DNA of 9,741 bases. It comes from Betaproteobacteria bacterium. GTDB lineage: Bacteria > Pseudomonadota > Gammaproteobacteria > Burkholderiales > Burkholderiaceae_C. The position numbers and the translations under genes were made by a program. This document shows positions 6,353 through 9,741 of this stretch, piece by piece. Location of the stretch: the NCBI GenBank assembly GCA_005884255.1, contig VBDL01000004.1, positions 1-9,741 on the forward strand. Direction: 5' to 3'. The notes beneath the pieces were generated by a model, which had not been told where the DNA came from, did no database searches, and worked only from the letters and a program-made list of their open reading frames with translations. The stretch's first letter is position 1. Each line of letters begins with the position of its first letter.

Positions 6353-8098
6353 ATGAAAGCCTCCCAGTTCTTCATCGCCACGCTCAAGGAAGCGCCCGCT
6401 GACGCCGAGATCGTCAGCCACAAACTGATGATGCGAGCCGGCCTGATCAAACGCCTGGGCGCCGGCATCTACAACTACATGCCGATGGGTCTGCGCGTGA
6501 TCCGCAAGGTGGAGACCATCATCCGCGAGGAGATGAACCGCGCCGGTGCGGTGGAGCTGCTGATGCCGGTGGTGCAGCCGGCCGAGCTGTGGCAGGAGAC
6601 GGGCCGCTTCGACAAGATGGGCCCCGAGCTGCTGCGCGTGAAGGATCGCCACGAGCGCGACTTCATCATCCAGCCCACCAGCGAAGAGGTGATCACCGAC
6701 ATCGCGCGGCAGGAGCTGCGCAGCTATCGCCAGCTGCCGAAAAATTTCTATCACATCCAGACGAAGTTCCGCGACGAGCGCCGGCCGCGCTTCGGCATCA
6801 TGCGCGGCCGCGAGTTCACGATGAAGGACGCGTACTCCTTCGACCGCGACGCCGATGCCGCCGCCCGCAGCTACGACGCGATGTACAAGGCCTACTGCGC
6901 CATCTTCGATCGCATGGAGCTGACCTACCGCGCGGTGGCGGCGGACACCGGCGCCATCGGCGGCGACCTCTCGCACGAGTTCCAGGTGATCGCGGAGACC
7001 GGCGAGGACGCGATCGTCTACAGCACTGGCTCCGACTACGCCGCCAACATCGAGCTGGCCGAAGCGCTGCCCCTGATTGCCGAGCGCGCTGCACCGTCGC
7101 AGCCGATGCAGAAGACGCCGACCCCCGGCAAGAGCACCTGCGAAGACGTGGCCGAGCTGCTGAAGCTGCCGCTGTCGCAGACGGTGAAGTCCCTGGTGCT
7201 GGCCACCGACGAGTTCAGTCCCAATGGCGACTTGGCCAAGACCACCGTGTGGCTGCTGCTCGTGCGCGGCGATCACGAGCTCAATGAAGTGAAGGCCAGC
7301 AAGGTGGAAGGCCTGAAGGGCGGCTTCCGCTTCGCCACCATAGCGGAGATCGACGATCACTTCGGCTGCAAGCCGGGCTACCTGGGCCCGGTGGCCACGC
7401 AGAAGCCGGTGAAGATCGTCGCCGACCGCACGGTGGCGAAGATGAGCGATTTCGTGTGCGGTGCCAACGAGGCCGACTTCCACCTCACCGGCGTGAACTG
7501 GGGTCGCGACCTGCCCGAGCCGGACGTGGTGGCCGACATCCGCAACGTCGTCGCCGGCGATCCGTCGCCTGATGGCAAGGGCACGCTTGCGATCCAGCGC
7601 GGCATCGAGGTGGGCCAGGTCTTCTTCCTTGGCACCAAGTACAGCGAGCCGATGAACGCCACCTACCTCGACGAAACCGGCAAGCCGCAGCTGATGCAGA
7701 TGGGCTGCTACGGCATCGGCGTGACGCGCATTCTCGGCGCGGCGATCGAGCAGAACAACGACGAACGCGGCATCGTCTGGCCCGACGCGATCGCGCCGTT
7801 CACGGTGGTAATCTGCCCGATCGGCTACGACCGCAACGCCGACGTAAAGGCCGCGGCCGAAGCGCTGCACGACGAGCTCGCCGCCGCCGGCATCGACGTG
7901 ATGCTCGACGACCGCGGCGAGCGCCCCGGCGCGATGTTCGCCGACTGGGAGCTGATCGGCGTGCCGCACCGCGTGGTCATCTCCGACCGCGGCTTGAAGG
8001 ATGGCAAGGTCGAGTACCAGGCCCGCCGCGATGCGCAGGCGACGCCGGTGGCCGCCGCAGAGATCGCCGGCTTCGTGAAGGCGAAATTACAGCGATGA
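6353..8098 (+). CDS. proS: Prolyl-tRNA synthetase (bacterial type, with editing domain)
   Basis: ProS charges tRNA-Pro with proline and edits mischarged alanine. The 581-residue product fits the bacterial class (E. coli 572). It starts MKASQFFIATLKEAPADAEIVSHKLMMRAGLI. Class II motif 1 lies in GLRVIRKVETIIREEMNRAGAVELLMP. Motif 2 is FRDERRPRFGIMRGREFTMKDAYSF (from residue 139). The INS editing insertion (roughly 225-400) is present, with TVKSLVL and LLLVRGDHELNEVK. Motif 3 is GCYGIGVTRIL (from 451), and the C-terminal anticodon-binding domain holds VVICPIGYDRNADV and LDDRGERPGAMFADWELIGVPHRVVI. The ATG at 6353 matches the family; an earlier in-frame GTG/ATG would add 27 unrelated residues. 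No ribosome binding site is visible. The stop overlaps the next gene in ATGA, implying one transcript. Confidence 0.97.
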   Translation: MKASQFFIATLKEAPADAEIVSHKLMMRAGLIKRLGAGIYNYMPMGLRVIRKVETIIREEMNRAGAVELLMPVVQPAELWQETGRFDKMGPELLRVKDRHERDFIIQPTSEEVITDIARQELRSYRQLPKNFYHIQTKFRDERRPRFGIMRGREFTMKDAYSFDRDADAAARSYDAMYKAYCAIFDRMELTYRAVAADTGAIGGDLSHEFQVIAETGEDAIVYSTGSDYAANIELAEALPLIAERAAPSQPMQKTPTPGKSTCEDVAELLKLPLSQTVKSLVLATDEFSPNGDLAKTTVWLLLVRGDHELNEVKASKVEGLKGGFRFATIAEIDDHFGCKPGYLGPVATQKPVKIVADRTVAKMSDFVCGANEADFHLTGVNWGRDLPEPDVVADIRNVVAGDPSPDGKGTLAIQRGIEVGQVFFLGTKYSEPMNATYLDETGKPQLMQMGCYGIGVTRILGAAIEQNNDERGIVWPDAIAPFTVVICPIGYDRNADVKAAAEALHDELAAAGIDVMLDDRGERPGAMFADWELIGVPHRVVISDRGLKDGKVEYQARRDAQATPVAAAEIAGFVKAKLQR

Positions 8099-8721
8099 TC
8101 GAGCGCCGCCGTGCGCTGTTGATCGCCGCCGGCGCGGCTTGGCTCGCGCCTTGGCAGGCCGCGCAGGCCGGCGCGCAGATCGAGGAGCCGCTGGCCGATG
8201 CGGTGCGCGGTGCGCTGGCTGCCGCCGTGGCCGACAACGCGCCGCCCAAGCCGAGCTTCGAGCGCATGGACGATCGCCTGGCCTACCTGCGCTGGCTCGG
8301 CACGATGAGCGACCGCCTGAAGAAGCGCAAGAGCGAGGCGCTCACGCGCATCGAGTTCCTCGAGGCACTGTGGTACGAGAGCAAGCGCGCCGGCCTCGAG
8401 CCCGCGCTGGTGCTCGGCCTCGTGCAGGTGGAGAGCGCCTTTCGCAAGTACGCGATCAGCAAGGCCGGCGCGCGCGGCTACATGCAGGTGATGCCGTTCT
8501 GGACGCGGCTGATCGGCGATGGCGACGTCAGCCGGCTCTTCCACATGCAGACCAACCTGCGCTTCGGCTGCATGATCCTGCGCCACTACCTCGACGTGGA
8601 GAAGGGCGACCTCTTTCTCGCGCTCGGCCGCTACAACGGCAGCCGCGGGCGGCCCGAGTATCCGAACGGTGTGCTGGGCGCTCGCCAGGCCTGGCTGCTG
8701 CCCGCCGGATTGCCCGCCTAG
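8095..8721 (+). CDS. Lytic transglycosylase, SLT domain, exported
   Basis: The product is predicted to cleave the MurNAc-GlcNAc bond of peptidoglycan in the periplasm, giving 1,6-anhydro ends. Its 208 residues open with MIERRRALLIAAGAAWLAPWQAAQAGAQ: an arginine cluster, a hydrophobic core and an AQA site near residue 25. This is a signal peptide, possibly Tat-type because of the paired arginines. The SLT fold follows, with LVLGLVQVESAFRKYAISKAGARGYMQVMPFW (about 105-136). E113 in VESAF is the expected catalytic acid and GYMQVMP (128-134) the family signature. NGSRG (181-185) is the conserved Asn-Gly turn. ATG 8095 overlaps the proS stop (ATGA), and proS followed by a small transglycosylase is an order I recall from Burkholderiales. 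No lipobox cysteine or peptidoglycan-binding repeat is present. The stop shares CTAG with convergent ubiX. Confidence 0.9.
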   Translation: MIERRRALLIAAGAAWLAPWQAAQAGAQIEEPLADAVRGALAAAVADNAPPKPSFERMDDRLAYLRWLGTMSDRLKKRKSEALTRIEFLEALWYESKRAGLEPALVLGLVQVESAFRKYAISKAGARGYMQVMPFWTRLIGDGDVSRLFHMQTNLRFGCMILRHYLDVEKGDLFLALGRYNGSRGRPEYPNGVLGARQAWLLPAGLPA

Positions 8722-9284
8722 AGCCCCCGCCAGGCCTTGGGCGCGGCGTCGGCCACGCCGAGCAGCGACAGCGCGCGCTCCACGGTTTCGTCGACCAGCT
8801 CGTCGATGCTTTGCGGCCGGTGATAGAAGGCCGGCAAGGGCGGGAACACGATGCCGCCCATCTCGGTGACCGCTGTCATGTTGCGCAGGTGCGCCAGGTT
8901 CAGCGGCGTCTCGCGCACCATCAGCAGCAGGCGGCGCCGCTCCTTCAGCGTGACGTCGGCAGCGCGGGTCAGCAGGTTGTCGCCGAACCCATGCGCAATC
9001 GCGGCCAGCGTCTTCATTGAGCAGGGCGCGACGACCATCGCCGTAGCGTCGAAGCTGCCGCTGGCGATGCAGGCGCCGATATCGCCCGGCGCATGCGCCT
9101 CGTCGGCCAGCGCTTCGAGCTGCGCGCGATCGAGGCCGAGCTCATGGTGCACGTTGAGCACACCGGCCGGCGTGACGACGAGATGGGTGTGCAGTTGAAG
9201 CTGCCGCGCACGCTGCAACAGCCGTACGCCGTAAATCGCGCCGGTCGCGCCGGTGATGCCGACGACCAGGCGTGTCACGCTCAA
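8718..9284 (-). CDS. ubiX: Flavin prenyltransferase UbiX
   Basis: UbiX joins dimethylallyl phosphate to reduced FMN, producing the prenylated flavin that UbiD needs to decarboxylate the ubiquinone precursor. The product (188 residues from TTG) has VVGITGATGAIYGVRLL (7-23, FMN-binding loop), ASGSF (74-78), APCSMKTLAAIAHG (86-99), LLTRAADVTLKERR (104-117), MVRETPLNLAHLRNM (122-136) and PPLPAFYHRPQS (148-159), all diagnostic. The start is uncertain. TTG 9282-9284 overlaps the grxD stop (TTGA), while GTG 9276-9278 gives MTRLVVGITG, closer to E. coli MKRLIVGISG. Neither has a good ribosome binding site, so translation is probably coupled to grxD. ubiD is not in the window. The stop overlaps the transglycosylase stop tail to tail. 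Confidence 0.95.
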   Translation of the reverse strand: MSVTRLVVGITGATGAIYGVRLLQRARQLQLHTHLVVTPAGVLNVHHELGLDRAQLEALADEAHAPGDIGACIASGSFDATAMVVAPCSMKTLAAIAHGFGDNLLTRAADVTLKERRRLLLMVRETPLNLAHLRNMTAVTEMGGIVFPPLPAFYHRPQSIDELVDETVERALSLLGVADAAPKAWRGL

Positions 9285-9604
9285 CCGGCCAAGGCCTGCT
9301 GCAGCTCGCCGCTCTGGTACATCTCCATCATGATGTCCGAGCCGCCGATGAACTCGCCGTTCACGTACAGCTGCGGGATGGTCGGCCAGTTGGCGTAGTC
9401 CTTGATGCCCTGGCGAATGCCTTCGTCTTCGAGCACGTTGACGGTGGTCATGTCATCGACGCCGCAGGCCTTGAGAATCTGCACCGCGCGGCCGGAGAAG
9501 CCGCACATCGGGAACTGCGCCGTGCCCTTCATGAAGAGCACCACGCGGTGGCCTTTGACGATGGCGTCGATCTGCTGTTGCACGGGAGTGGAGAGGTCGC
9601 TCAT
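9281..9604 (-). CDS. grxD: Monothiol glutaredoxin Grx4/GrxD
   Basis: This is a CGFS-type monothiol glutaredoxin that carries glutathione-ligated [2Fe-2S] clusters and passes them on, often with BolA partners, in the cytoplasm. The 107-residue protein has VVLFMKG (21-27, Lys26 binds glutathione), FPMCGFSG with CGFS at 34-37, and WPTIPQLYVNGEFIGGSD (73-90), which holds the cis-proline and the second glutathione site. Length is usual for a single-domain Grx4 (E. coli 115). The ATG at 9602-9604 starts MSDLSTPVQQQIDAIV; no strong ribosome binding site precedes it. Its stop overlaps the TTG start of ubiX, so the two form a short operon. A hairpin at 9652-9670 separates it from the upstream gene on the same strand. 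Confidence 0.96.
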   Translation of the reverse strand: MSDLSTPVQQQIDAIVKGHRVVLFMKGTAQFPMCGFSGRAVQILKACGVDDMTTVNVLEDEGIRQGIKDYANWPTIPQLYVNGEFIGGSDIMMEMYQSGELQQALAG

Positions 9605-9651
9605 GGTGTCGTACGGCCGGCAAAACTTCGATCAGGCAAGCATACGGCAAA

Positions 9652-9670
9652 GCCCCGCCCGCGGCGGGGC
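9652..9670 (-). terminator. Probable intrinsic terminator of the gene entering from the right edge
   Basis: GCCCCGCC (9652-9659) and GGCGGGGC (9663-9670) form a perfect 8-bp GC stem with a 3-nt loop. On the minus strand it is followed by TTT (9649-9651). It lies 16 nt after the stop of the right-edge gene and 47 nt before the grxD start. The U tract is short, so efficiency is uncertain. On the plus strand no T run follows, so the minus orientation is preferred. Confidence 0.55.
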
Positions 9671-9685
9671 GCCGCGGCCAAGGCC

Positions 9686-9741
9686 CTAGAAGGAGTACGA
9701 GACGCCGAGCTGGATCACCGGGGTCAGGCGCAGCTCGCGCA
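9686..9741 (-). CDS. C-terminal end of a probable outer-membrane beta-barrel protein (partial)
   Basis: Only the last 17 full codons and the TAG (9686-9688) are in the window; the rest lies beyond the right edge. The minus strand reads RELRLTPVIQLGVSYSF followed by stop. The alternating polar and hydrophobic pattern (VIQLGVSYSF) and the terminal phenylalanine with an aromatic two residues earlier fit the last strand of an outer-membrane beta-barrel, the signal read by the BAM complex. The exact family (OmpW-like, porin or other) cannot be told from this piece. A GC hairpin with TTT follows the stop, as expected for the end of a transcription unit. The codon use looks like the neighbouring genes. 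Confidence 0.5.
   Translation of the reverse strand, partial: RELRLTPVIQLGVSYSF

Noticed and set aside
6320..7969. 549-codon minus-strand frame opposite proS
   Set aside because: It is an antisense shadow of the full-length proS; rich in His, Ala, Val and Arg, with no domain signature.
8139..9020. 293-codon plus-strand frame crossing the transglycosylase and ubiX
   Set aside because: It is out of frame with both recognised genes and arginine-rich; it is explained by GC bias.
1..9741. CRISPR arrays, insertion sequences, inverted terminal repeats, phage or defence genes
   Set aside because: No regularly spaced repeats, transposase motifs or unassigned stretches longer than 300 bases were found; nearly all bases belong to recognised housekeeping genes.

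Overview
The window is a GC-rich stretch of ordinary bacterial chromosome. Gene order and protein sequences point to a betaproteobacterium of the order Burkholderiales. My evidence is the run rplU-rpmA-obgE-proB-rppH-proS-lytic transglycosylase, the L27 N-terminus MAQKKGGGSTRNGRDS, and a PilB-type pilus ATPase next to tRNA-Pro. A Comamonadaceae or Rubrivivax/Leptothrix-like host is my best guess from remembered family sequences, not from a search.

Left part (1-2630, minus strand): ispB (long-chain polyprenyl diphosphate synthase), then tRNA-Pro(CGG) with an encoded CCA, then pilB running off the left edge. The pilB reading frame is broken near base 285, where about 50 nt of conserved coding sequence between Walker A and Walker B is missing. 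A divergent promoter region (2631-2789) separates ispB from the plus-strand ribosomal genes.

Middle (2790-6224): rplU and rpmA encode ribosomal proteins L21 and L27. A GC-rich hairpin follows, then obgE (ribosome-associated GTPase), which overlaps proB (glutamate 5-kinase) by 8 bp. rppH (RNA pyrophosphohydrolase) is convergent with proB.

Right part (6225-9741): proS (prolyl-tRNA synthetase) overlaps a small exported lytic transglycosylase by ATGA. On the minus strand are grxD (monothiol glutaredoxin) and ubiX (flavin prenyltransferase), which overlap. ubiX and the transglycosylase gene meet tail to tail and share a CTAG. The right edge holds the last 17 codons of a minus-strand gene ending in Tyr-Ser-Phe, as outer-membrane beta-barrels often do, followed by a hairpin.

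Functionally the window is housekeeping: translation (L21, L27, ObgE, ProS, tRNA-Pro), proline supply (ProB), quinone synthesis (IspB makes the side chain, UbiX the cofactor for UbiD), mRNA decay (RppH), redox/Fe-S handling (GrxD), wall turnover and type IV pili. I found no insertion sequence, CRISPR array, integrase, phage gene or defence cassette, and nothing I would call an undescribed system. The broken pilB is the most notable observation.
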